This document shows, piece after piece, positions 35,801 through 42,177 of a stretch of DNA of 64,000 nt. Source of the DNA: Hemicordylus capensis (lineage: Eukaryota; Chordata; Lepidosauria; Squamata; Cordylidae); contig NC_069662.1 of the NCBI RefSeq assembly GCF_027244095.1, forward strand, positions 10,938,501-11,002,500. Direction: 5' to 3'. The position numbers and the translations under genes were made by a program. The notes beneath the pieces were generated by a model. It was not told the origin of the DNA and searched no databases. It was given only the letters and a program-made list of their open reading frames with translations. Each line of letters starts with the position of its first letter. Positions within the stretch are counted from its first letter, which is position 1.

Positions 35801-36688
35801 ACCATTATTTTATTTATTTGTTTGTTTATTGTTATTGTTAGAGGACATGCCCCAAAGAGTAACATGGGTGGTTCTAAAACAATGCTGTGCTTATGTGAAA
35901 GATCACTTTAATGTTATTATCAAAAGTACACTATCACACTTGTACAACACTACAGCCATAATGTCCAGAGGGCACGGTATTGTACAGGCATGACTTTACA
36001 ATCATGCATATTAACACAAGAGCAGTCATGCTCATCAGTACAAGCATAGTTTTAGAAGTGACCACAGCACGCTGTGTGGCATGTTGGCCACTATTATCAT
36101 TAATAATTTTTGAAAGGTTCATGTGCCAGTTTTTAAAGTTCTCTAATACTTTCTTTACATAAAGAACATGAGGAAATATCTCCCTATCTAAGAGAGCTTG
36201 CAGGACAAATGATACCAATTACCCAAATAACCAGGGTATTCTTTCAAGGAGGAAGAGGGAGAAAGGATGTTTTATCTGAAGAAAAAGGGGAATGCAGTCA
36301 TTCCAAATAAGCACTTACAATACACATAAGCAAAAGCCAATCTGTAGGATTGAGCATCCTGAGAATATTACCTACTGTGTGATATACATTAAACAAATAA
36401 AAGAGCTATTCCTTACAGAACACCATTATAAAGTTCAGAAGAGGGACGATTTTTGAAAGTTGCTGGAGAGGAAAATATGTAGATCTGAGAAATGATGCCA
36501 ATGATGAGGAAGTCTCCTGACTGATAGAACTTGTGTAGAATAGGAAGAGGGTCAGAGATAATGCAACCATCACCTGGAGCATTCCTTGCCACAGCAGGCA
36601 GACACAAGACTATCAGTACCATGAAGAACACAATCCTGTTTGAACATCTCCCTCCTAGATGCCAGTTCACTGTTTCCCTCATCCTCAT
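13154..36688 (-). CDS. V2R gene B: complete vomeronasal type-2 receptor, six exons
   Basis: Class C GPCR expected to detect peptide cues on vomeronasal neurons. Exons: 36417-36688, 30098-30389, 24919-25779, 20565-20792, 17293-17419 and 13154-14055. Together they give 2682 nt, 893 residues plus stop, with all six splice phases fitting. Domains: leader about residues 25-40; Venus-flytrap ligand domain to about 551; cysteine-rich linker about 552-594; seven transmembrane segments about 610-880; a very short tail ending LIRRKK. Family landmarks present include [66 protein letters not shown] and [16 protein letters not shown]. No stop or frameshift is seen. The ligand domain differs from A and C over a long stretch of exon 3. 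Introns are swollen by transposons. Start codon chosen by conservation with A and C; an upstream in-frame ATG at 36709 is possible. Confidence 0.94.
14056..15239 (-). other. Intron 5 of gene B, part next to exon 6
   Basis: No exon is seen. 14200-14400 aligns with 42290-42370 and 42474-42600 in intron 5 of gene C (shared tatattctctgaaat), so it is ancestral intron sequence. The (TA)n run lies inside. Confidence 0.55.
14529..14576 (+). repeat. (TA)n microsatellite
   Basis: A pure TA run of about 47 bases in intron 5 of gene B. Confidence 0.95.
15240..15940 (+). mobile_element. Solo LTR (family 1) fossil
   Basis: About 700-bp LTR-like unit starting TGTCATGGCTCAG and ending ATTTACGACA, so its ends form TGTC...GACA. 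It has a TATA-like tatatta region near 15542 and a short acidic open stretch near its start. No internal retroviral genes flank it, so it looks like a solo LTR. No clean target duplication is visible. A partial copy is at 48338-48645. Age: old enough to have diverged visibly from that copy. Confidence 0.6.
15941..17261 (-). other. Intron 5 of gene B, part next to exon 5
   Basis: No coding exon is seen. 16020-16290 aligns with 43660-43900 in intron 5 of gene C (shared agaaagggat and ctgaagtc landmarks). The rest is unremarkable. Confidence 0.5.
17262..17287. repeat. 26-bp LTR-derived patch at the exon 5 donor of gene B
   Basis: These 26 bases are identical to 15509-15534 inside the solo LTR 1.7 kb away (core gcctgattggctgctggtta). 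On the gene strand the patch begins six bases after exon 5 ends. Gene C has unrelated sequence there. Confidence 0.7.
17293..17419 (-). CDS. Gene B exon 5
   Basis: 127 nt, [15 protein letters not shown] to FSKEK plus one base. Cysteine-rich linker with the CxxxC and FCCYDCLPC cysteines that pair the ligand domain to the membrane domain. One codon longer than the 124 nt I recall for mammalian V2Rs; gene C has the same length. The acceptor is gtgcggacAG and the donor AAG-GTAAGAG. Confidence 0.92.
17420..17837 (-). other. Intron 4 of gene B, part next to exon 5
   Basis: No exon is seen. The first 130 bases align with 44619-44760 in gene C. Otherwise nothing recognised. Confidence 0.5.
17838..18818. 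mobile_element. hAT element (TAGGG family) carrying a nested LTR
   Basis: Begins TAGGAATGAGCACGAAC and ends TGTACACATCCCA, flanked by a perfect 8-bp target duplication ttgctatt (17830-17837 and 18819-18826). The interior holds an inverted repeat whose arms are about 17930-18065 and 18160-18280. An LTR sits inside it at 18296-18804. No transposase is seen, so it is non-autonomous. Confidence 0.85.
18296..18804 (-). mobile_element. Solo LTR (family 2) fossil nested in hAT
   Basis: Reverse copy of the LTR at 43010-43459: starts TGTTGGGAATTC and ends ACTTCCAACA on the plus strand, with the AATAAA-type signal region on the minus strand altered. It contains a (GGAA)n expansion around 18580-18646. 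Inserted near the right end of the hAT element, so it is younger than that element. Confidence 0.75.
18827..20160 (-). other. Intron 4 of gene B, middle part
   Basis: No exon is seen. 19500-19660 aligns with 44940-45110 in gene C, so it is ancestral. An AGAAG-rich run lies at 19674-19712. 19800-19980 belongs to the dispersed repeat also seen at 21690-22120, 24020-24290 and 57030-57460. Confidence 0.5.
20167..20223 (+). repeat. (GA)n microsatellite
   Basis: An uninterrupted GA run in intron 4 of gene B, opposed by a CT run on the gene strand. Confidence 0.95.
20565..20792 (-). CDS. Gene B exon 4
   Basis: 228 nt, the canonical V2R exon 4 length, [16 protein letters not shown] to WPSRFKQ. Last part of the Venus-flytrap domain. 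Donor CAG-GTAAGA. Confidence 0.93.
20873..21299. mobile_element. hAT element (TAGGG family)
   Basis: 427-bp non-autonomous element. Left end TAGGGGTGTGTATGA, right end TCATACACATTCCCTA, with a perfect 8-bp target duplication ctgcctac (20865-20872 and 21300-21307). Internally palindromic: 20960-21060 and 21150-21250 are inverted copies. Confidence 0.9.
21690..22120. repeat. Dispersed MITE-like repeat
   Basis: Shares long stretches with 19800-19980 (same strand) and, inverted, with 24020-24290 (tttgcaactacagatc and its complement, ttcggaactacagaa). Probably a non-autonomous DNA transposon; the family is not identified. Confidence 0.55.
22137..23542. mobile_element. Long palindromic hAT element (TAGGG family)
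   Basis: 1.4-kb element with ends TAGGGATGTG and CACAACCCTA and a perfect 8-bp target duplication tcacctac (22129-22136 and 23543-23550). Its middle is a large inverted repeat: about 22715-22850 pairs with 22862-23020, around a short loop at 22850-22862. No transposase ORF is seen. Related copies: 31766-32576, 32708-33360, 37384-38131, 40262-41266, 48646-49845 and 63663 onward. Confidence 0.9.
23858..23940 (-). repeat. (TTTA)n with an L2-type tail
   Basis: A TTTA run joined to 'tatataccgcctttcgtt', the reversed 3' tail of an L2-type LINE or SINE. Confidence 0.8.
24020..24290. repeat. Dispersed MITE-like repeat, inverted copy
   Basis: Inverted relative to 21690-22120, flanking the 22137 hAT element on its other side. 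Confidence 0.55.
24291..24918 (-). other. Intron 3 start of gene B
   Basis: No exon is seen. Homologous to 3111-3654 (gene A) and 54040-54691 (gene C). Confidence 0.6.
24919..25779 (-). CDS. Gene B exon 3
   Basis: 861 nt, phase 0 on both sides, [13 protein letters not shown] to HLPWQ. Core of the ligand domain. The segment [16 protein letters not shown] departs strongly from the SFPTLKGS...ETVGE version in A and C, while the flanking parts are nearly identical. Confidence 0.93.
25780..26164 (-). other. Intron 2 of gene B, part next to exon 3
   Basis: No exon or identifiable repeat is seen. Confidence 0.5.
26165..26345 (+). mobile_element. SINE or LINE-tail element with an L2-type 3' end
   Basis: Shares 'ccagcacag', 'gtgagccctttggggacagg' and the tail 'gtaaaccgctttgag...ggcggtatataaat' with 55815-56035 and 60735-60865. 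Short and non-coding. Confidence 0.7.
26547..26589 (+). repeat. (GA)n microsatellite
   Basis: Imperfect GA run in intron 2 of gene B. Confidence 0.9.
26590..27089. other. AT-rich stretch in intron 2 of gene B
   Basis: A 91-codon open frame at 26632-26907 (plus) and a longer one on the minus strand have no recognisable domain. Possibly upstream parts of the LINE that follows. No support for a gene. Confidence 0.4.
27090..28990 (+). mobile_element. Unassigned LINE, second copy
   Basis: Same family as 771-2440. Landmarks: [15 protein letters not shown] and [17 protein letters not shown] (27220-27320), [12 protein letters not shown] (about 27580-27615), [12 protein letters not shown] (YMDD-type box about 27697-27732) and ADHFKYLGV (about 27982-28010). 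Many stops and shifts. It lies on the strand opposite to gene B within intron 2. A small L2-type tail (27800-27895) is nested in it. Confidence 0.75.
29063..29227. mobile_element. hAT MITE (CAGGGG type)
   Basis: Ends CAGGGGTGTAGCTA and TAGCTACACCCATG form inverted repeats. The flanking 8-mers ccaatgac and cccaagac are similar but not identical, fitting an older copy of the 11741-11907 type. Confidence 0.7.
29228..29739. other. Intron 2 of gene B, unassigned
   Basis: No exon or repeat family was recognised; AT-rich with a short A-run near 29710. Confidence 0.5.
29740..29880 (+). mobile_element. tRNA-derived SINE fragment
   Basis: Contains a box A-like 'tagctgaatggaagagcatc' and a downstream 'ggagagcccctgccagtc' block typical of reptile tRNA SINEs. 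Diverged. Confidence 0.55.
29889..30012. mobile_element. MITE with inverted ends
   Basis: Ends AACTTCAGCCCTC and GAGGGCTGAAGTT are inverted repeats; the inside has the common 'ggactacagctcccatcatc' block and its inverted partner. No reliable target duplication was seen. It lies about 85 bases from exon 2 of gene B. Confidence 0.65.
30098..30389 (-). CDS. Gene B exon 2
   Basis: 292 nt, [14 protein letters not shown] to LCIYKIPQ. The acceptor is ctccttacAG, which leaves one base to complete the split leucine codon. The donor is CAG-GTAAGA. The substitutions [11 protein letters not shown] distinguish it from A and C. Confidence 0.92.
30390..31765 (-). other. Intron 1 of gene B, 3' part
   Basis: 30400-30800 aligns with intron 1 of A and C next to exon 2. 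30815-31370 is a GC-richer unit that starts 'attccctctaag' and resembles a reptile DNA-transposon remnant; its ORFs on both strands are composition artefacts. No exon is seen. Confidence 0.5.
31766..32576. mobile_element. Palindromic hAT element (TAGGG family)
   Basis: Ends TAGGGGTGCGCAT and CACACATCCCTA with a perfect 8-bp target duplication gtgagaag (31758-31765 and 32577-32584). The centre (about 32190-32310) is an inverted repeat homologous to the core of the 22137 copy. Non-coding. Confidence 0.9.
32708..33360. mobile_element. hAT element (TAGGG family)
   Basis: Ends TAGGGATGTGCACGAAT and CTCACATCCCTA. Flanking 8-mers ttttttac and atttttac match at 7 of 8 positions. It lies only 131 bases from the previous element in intron 1 of gene B. 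A short (AAT)n run lies at 33139-33154. Confidence 0.85.
33550..33598 (+). repeat. (TTG)n/(TTA)n microsatellite
   Basis: A TTG run followed by a TTA run. Confidence 0.9.
33660..33948 (-). mobile_element. 5S-like SINE
   Basis: Reverse copy of the family at 7360-7693, with an internal deletion near 33815-33825. Confidence 0.8.
34085..34665 (+). mobile_element. L2 LINE, 3' end
   Basis: Translates in pieces to the L2 reverse transcriptase C-terminus ([29 protein letters not shown]) and ends in the L2 3' tail with a GATT run at 34648-34663. Opposite in orientation to gene B. Confidence 0.88.
34666..35019. other. Intron 1 of gene B, unassigned
   Basis: A short GT-rich run lies at 34746-34760. 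From about 34880 the sequence aligns with intron 1 of A and C. No exon is seen. Confidence 0.5.
35020..35740 (-). mobile_element. piggyBac transposase relic in intron 1 of gene B
   Basis: Best preserved of the three relics. On the minus strand the pieces read VDEQLLGF followed by a CCPF and QNMTSIQ stretch, then [27 protein letters not shown] and FYVPKKY. This is the order of the piggyBac DDE domain, with the VDEQ aspartate visible. Several in-frame stops and shifts mean no protein is made. Confidence 0.78.
35741..36416 (-). other. Intron 1 of gene B, part next to exon 1
   Basis: No exon is seen. Aligns with 6860-8226 (A) and 59170-60039 (C), lacking the SINE and microsatellites found there. 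Confidence 0.6.
36417..36688 (-). CDS. Gene B exon 1
   Basis: Encodes leader [15 protein letters not shown] and the N-terminus through SSELYNGVL. Phase-2 donor GTAAGG at 36416-36411. An in-frame upstream methionine (36709) would add seven residues. Confidence 0.9.
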
Positions 36689-36719
36689 TTGAATGTTTCT
36701 CAGTGACATAGCCTAAAAC

Positions 36720-37130
36720 CAAGACTGCACTACTGTAAAGGTTGGTAAGATTAACTCAACTTTGGGCATCACCTGAACCAGCTCTGAATGACACAGGAGA
36801 TGTTAACAGAGTCTTTATATTGTATTTCTTTAGTGGCACCTACCTGCAATTCCCATGGGATATGAAGAACAAGAAGAAGTAGTAATCATGGTTAACTTGA
36901 AAATTGCAGGGAAGTTAATTTTCTCCTCAGAGTTACAGATGCTTTCAATTCTGCTGAAGGAAACATGTTTACTATCTTCCAGCAGAAGACATCTTCTCTG
37001 TCCTCCTCCATGGAACAGCAAGAGACACCTGCCCTTGCAATAACCCCCAGCAACACAGTCACTACAATATTTGTATTTTTGTGTTAATGTGTGTTTGTTA
37101 GAATTGTTCATCCTGTCTGAAGAATTATTC
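36720..37130 (-). promoter_or_regulatory. Conserved 5' flank of gene B
   Basis: Homologous to the 5' flanks of A and C. On the gene strand a TATAAAG motif lies at about 36811-36817, some 125 bases before the ATG; the TATTAATA of A and C is TGTTAACA here. Putative promoter by position only. Confidence 0.4.
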
Positions 37131-37383
37131 ATAATCTATAATATTAAGATGTGTGGGCCTCACTCTCTCACTCACTGGCACAAAAATTACAGCGCAAACC
37201 CAAACACATAGAGATATGCAATTTTCGCAAGCAGGTTCCATCTGGGCATGGCTATGGGGCCTGTTATGGAGAGCACCTGCACTTCTGAATTTGAGACTAC
37301 ACCACTGTCCACACTTGTCTTCCAAGCAAATCTGACATTTCTGGAGGATGTGCCTAGATTGTTTTCCTGCTCTCTAGGAACTC

Positions 37384-38131
37384 TAGGGATGTGTGAAACG
37401 TTTTGATAACAAAACGTTTTGTGCCTGAAAATGCCATTTTCAGGTGTTTTGTACACAAAACAAAATAAAGACTTAAAAAATGAAGAGCTTTGTTTTCGAA
37501 CCAAAATTATCTTATTTCGGAGCCTAAAGATTTGTTATTTGGAAAACATTTCGCACCTCCTTTTTGGGATTGAGCGAAGTGTTTCTCCTCAGTCTCCATT
37601 TTGAGTGATGACGTGTGTTTAAATTTTCCGCCCTTCAGGCCTTCAAATTCTGGCGAGAACAGGGCCAGACAGGAAGAAGGAGTTTCCAGGGCAGAAGGGA
37701 GCTTGACTGTGTCTTTGGCTGGGTGGTGAGACATCGGTGGCAGGCATGGCGGAGGCGGTGGCAGAGGCAGACAGCGGGGGTGAGGAGGCGGTGATGGTGG
37801 GCCCTGGCAGAGGAGGCAGGTGGGCGAAAATGGTAGGGAGGGAAGGAGGGAACCTGGAACCAGGGAGAGAAAGCACTGCTGAAGGGTGGGGAAGGTGGGC
37901 TTCCAGTGGCAGGGACGATCTGGGGAAGAACAGAAGTCAGAGAATGGACTGGGGCAGAAGGGAGGGAGGGAGTGATGGGGAGATTGGACAGCCTGCATTT
38001 CAGCTTCAGATTTGGAGCAAGTCGGCTCCAAAACAAAAAAATGGGGTTTCTGGGAGCTTCATTTTGGACCGTATCCAAAGCGGGGGGGCCTTCAGATTCA
38101 GCCCAAAACAAAATCAAAATGCACAATCCTA
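37384..38131. mobile_element. hAT element (TAGGG family) with a GC-rich core
   Basis: Ends TAGGGATGTGTGAAACG and TGCACAATCCTA with a perfect 8-bp target duplication aggaactc (37376-37383 and 38132-38139). The core (37640-38040) is unusually GC- and purine-rich for this window and gives spurious ORFs on both strands. It lies about 700 bases upstream of gene B. Confidence 0.88.
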
Positions 38132-38329
38132 AGGAACTCAGTGGCTGCCATCCTGAGTCATGGTGTGGTTGGTCAATTAACCAAGTTCAAAGTCTGCAAG
38201 AAGAGTGTGGAACTGTGCAAACTTGCTAATGTGTGGTACTCTGTAAAGTTACACAAGTAGAAGTAGAATACCTTCTTCGGGGCATATACAAGGTTGTACC
38301 ACAAGACTGAGCAAAGGTCACTCAACAGA

Positions 38330-38660
38330 CTGTTGCAGAAGGGTCTTGAGCACTGATGATGTAGAAATTGCTAGGAAGCAGATTTAGGTTAGATATTCAT
38401 AGGGAAGTTCCAACTGTAAGAGATGTTAGATATAGGAGGAATGTGCAGAATATTCTAACAGCAAACTGTTATGACTTGAAACAGACAGTTTCGATCTAGA
38501 AACATAAGATCCTTTCCATAAAGGGCCTGTTTCAAGCTCGGAGCAGAACAAACAACAATATTCTGATTGAAACATTTCAGTGCTCCAAGTGCCCTTTTGG
38601 ATGCCTTTATGCCCCTTGCTGATTGGTTTTCTGAGCAATGGTAACTCAAAAGACTGTTGC
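38330..38660. repeat. Duplicated segment, copy 1
   Basis: Aligns with 39645-39910 (shared gatgtagaaattgc, tggatgc and ctgattggttttct). The two copies flank an L1 fragment. Confidence 0.7.
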
Positions 38661-38661
38661 A

Positions 38662-39640
38662 TATATTTACAAATTAGTTTTATAGTGCATTAAAAAATTC
38701 AAAGACAAGGTGGTAAATTTAGAGATATAATGGAATTTGAAGTACCATTAACCAAAAATGCTGATCATTTACTGGGATTGCTATATAAATTGCTATTGAA
38801 ATATGATTCAGAAACAGAACAGATAAAAGACTGCATGATTAAGTGGATGCAAAATTTAAACAAGACAATTGATATTCAACAATGGGAACATCAATGGAAT
38901 GTGAATATTAAATTTGCAGCAAATAGTACCTTAAGAAAAAATTGGTACAAAATGTATTTTTGTTGATACATTACTCCCATGATGATTAGAAAGATGGACA
39001 GTAATTATTCTGGAGACTGTTGGAAATGGAAGAATCATGCGGGGACATTCTATCATATGTGGTGGACTTGTGGCAAAGCACAACAATTTTAGGGGAAAAT
39101 TCACTCTAAGATGCAACAAATCTTAAATATAAACTTCCCCTATTCATGTGAGCTTTTGTTGTTGTTGTTGTTAAATATGACTAAACCTTATATATCTACT
39201 AAACACACGTTGTCTTTAAATATGATTACTGCTGCCAGGATTCTCTATGCTGCCAATTGGAGATCACAGGGAACCCCGAGCTTGGATGAATAGCTACTAA
39301 AGCTATGGGAATATGCCTTGATGGCTAAGATCACTGCTTATTTACAGAATACCTCAGATGAAATATTTGCATTAACCTGGGAATCTTTCATAAATTACAA
39401 CTTAGCACAGGGTCAACATCCACACTCAAGATTTGGGTTTTTTAATACTGAGGTTTGATTAACACATTACTTATATCTTTCTGTAATATCTGATGTGCGG
39501 AAGAAGGTTGGCAAAGGATGGAAGCGGAATCCCAGATTGTCATATATAACTGTTGGAAGTTCAAGAGATGATAATGTAATCATGTTATTTCTTATTCTTT
39601 TCTTATTAAATAAAAATATTAGTTTAAAAACAAACAAACA
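38662..39640 (+). mobile_element. L1 LINE, 5'-truncated
   Basis: 38730-38966 translates to the L1 ORF2 C-terminus (QIKDCMIKWMQNLNKTIDIQ, NWYKMYF). Then comes a broken zinc-knuckle-like stretch, a 3' UTR and an A-rich tail at 39605-39640. Short direct repeats resembling aaaagactgttgca flank it, as expected for target-primed insertion. Confidence 0.8.
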
Positions 39641-39644
39641 AAAG

Positions 39645-39915
39645 ACAGTTGCAGAAGAGGCTTGAGCAATTATGATGTAGAAATTGCAAGGAAGCAGTTT
39701 AGGTTAGACATTAGGGTGAAAGGTTCCTACTGTAAGTGAAGTTGGAAATGGGGATGTGCTAGAAACAGAACACCATTTAAATAAAGGACCTGTTTCGAGC
39801 TTGGAGCAGAACAACGCTGTTTTGATCGAAGTGTTTCAATGTCCCGAGTGCCATTTTGGATGCTTATTTTTCCCTTACTGATTGGTTTTCTAGCACTGGC
39901 TTCTTTTTGGCTTCT
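39645..39915. repeat. Duplicated segment, copy 2
   Basis: See 38330-38660. The copies differ at many positions, so the duplication is not recent. Confidence 0.65.
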
Positions 39916-40261
39916 GAGCTCCTTGCTTCTTGATTGGCTTGTTAGCCTATAAATCAGGTGTAGTCATGGGTAACTGTATCCTCATTGGCTGGGGGTGGGA
40001 GGGAAGGGGCATACTTTTGGAGGGAATTTCAAAATGCATTCAAAGGGACTGGGAGGCAGAGAGAGTCCTTATAGTCTCTTGAAGAGGATACACTTGGAGA
40101 GGAGGAAGGAATCATGGAATATTTGAATAGGTGGCTTATGTTTCTCAAAACTGAGTATAATATGCTGTGCTATTTCTGCTATAACTACCTGGTTTTGCTG
40201 GATCTCAGATGGACAATTTATTTATTTGTTTGTTTTATCAGATTTGTACACCGCCCAGTGT
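39916..40261. other. Spacer downstream of gene C
   Basis: No gene is seen. A reversed L2-type tail is visible at 40215-40260 (ttgtacaccgccc). Confidence 0.5.
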
Positions 40262-41266
40262 GGATTTTATGATAGCAAATTAGCGTGGATTCATGGTGTC
40301 TCATTGAAAATCTCATTTGCTATCATAGAATCCACACTCAGAATACCTCAGAAACAACAGAACCCTGTACCCCATGGGTTAGAAACCCATGGGGGTGGTT
40401 GGCACCCTATGTGCACTACACCACCATTCACTCTGGGCTGCCCCAGCACCCCCCAAGTGCCCTTATGGTGCTGCTGAAAGCTCCATTATACCACCTTATG
40501 AGGAAAAACACGTAAACTTCAACAAATCACCAAAAATAAGCCCTCTGCCCAAATCCTTTGAAAAAATTCAGGTAGCTTCCTTGCCCCTACCTGGCACTAC
40601 CACCAACACCACACTGATCTTGGCCACCCCTTTGCCCCCGACTAATGCAATACTAATTATTCTCCATGAGGAATTCAAAAATACTTTAACAATTCACCAA
40701 TAATCAGAGGAGTGTCCAATTGCCTTGGGGTTTTGTGGGTGGTAGGCACCCCTGTCTGTCTACCACCCAACCTGCCTTTGTGCCCCTAGGTGCTCCACAA
40801 TAGAGGGTAATGGACTGGTTCGGGTCCCATTATACTCTATGAGAAAAATAATTAAAAATATTTCAAATATTCATAAAAAATCATAGGGGTGCCTTATTGC
40901 TTCGGGGTTTGCAGGGTTGTTGGCAACCATGGGTGCTCCACAATAAGGAATAATGGGCTGGTTGGAGTCCCATTAGATCCTATGAGAAAAAATATAAATA
41001 TTTTTCAAAAATTCATAAAAAAATCGGACAAGTGTTCGATTGCTTTGGGGTTTGGGTGACAGGTACCCCTGGGTGCCAGCTACCATCCTACCAATTTTTT
41101 GACATCCAAACTGATCTGAACCAGTTCAAACCGGTTCGAACTGGTTCAAATTCGAACCAAACCAGGGGGTGGTTCGGACAAAACCAAAACCGAACCACCC
41201 CCTCCTGGTTTGAACCCGGTTCGAATCCAGACCGAACTGGGCGAACCAGTTTTGTGCACATCCCTA
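40262..41266 (-). mobile_element. hAT element (TAGGG family) abutting gene C
   Basis: Reversed copy: on the minus strand it starts TAGGGATGTGCACAAAAC at 41266 and runs to the terminal hairpin at 40262-40335 (stems around gattctatgatagcaaat). The far half present in the 22137 copy is missing. Its first bases coincide with the stop codon of gene C. Parallel to 48646-49845. Confidence 0.8.
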
Positions 41267-42177
41267 CTTTAGAGTCTTCTTCTTTCTTCTGATTAACTCC
41301 CCCCTTTGATTCAAGTCAGGCCTCATCACAATGATATAGCATTTGGGCAAAAAGATACAAAAGAGCAATCCTGAACTGGAGGCCAGGATTGAGAATATTT
41401 CCACAACTACCATGTATTTTCCCCTTGTGCTCAAGTAGGCTGGAAGAAAGGACAACCAAACGCTGCAAAAGACCAACATGCTGAAGGTGATAAACTTGGC
41501 TTCGTTAAAACTGTCAGGTAACTTCCTGGCCAAGAAAGCCAAAATTAAGCTCACTGTAGCCAGAAGGCCCAGGAAGCTCAGCACAGAATAAAACATGGCA
41601 GTGGAGCCTTCATTACATTCCAGGATCATTTCTTTAGTCATGGAGTAAATGTCTAAATCTGGGAATGGTGGAAGTGTTGCCAGCCACACTGTACAAATTG
41701 TGATTTGAATGAGAGAGCAGAAAAGAACGATGGAGTAGGCCAACCTTTTCTCCACCCACTTCCTTATGCTGGACCCTGGCTTGATGGCCATGAAAACTAG
41801 AACCACAAGGGCAGTTTTGGCCAAGGTGCAAGAAACTGCCACAGAGAAGAGAATGCCAAAAGCAGCTTGTCGAAGGAGACATGTGATACTCTCAGGCTTG
41901 CCAATGAACAACAAAGCACAAAGGAAGGAGAGAAGGAGGGAGATGAGGAGGGTGTAGGAGAGGGCCCAGTTGTTGGCTTTGACAATGGGAGTGTCCTTGT
42001 GCTTAATGAAGATCCAAAGCACAAAAGCTGTAATAAAAGTAAAGGACAGAGCAAAAATGTCCAAACTGATCCCCAAAGGTTCTTCATGAGTCAGAAAGGT
42101 GATGGCCTTGGGAATGCAAAAATCCCGCTCATTGCTCGGATAATGATCTTTTGCACATTGGATGCAGTCAGCCATGT
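41264..42177 (-). CDS. Gene C exon 6 (7TM)
   Basis: 914 nt including stop. Starts [20 protein letters not shown]. Twelve bases longer than exon 6 of B and D: the ancestral TAG codon after RRKK is missing as a 3-base deletion, and translation runs through TLK to a TAG at 41266-41264 shared with the hAT terminus. Confidence 0.93.

Noticed and set aside
37507-38132. Long overlapping ORFs on both strands
   Set aside because: They come from the GC/purine-rich core of a hAT element, with proline/serine-rich or glycine-rich low-complexity translations.
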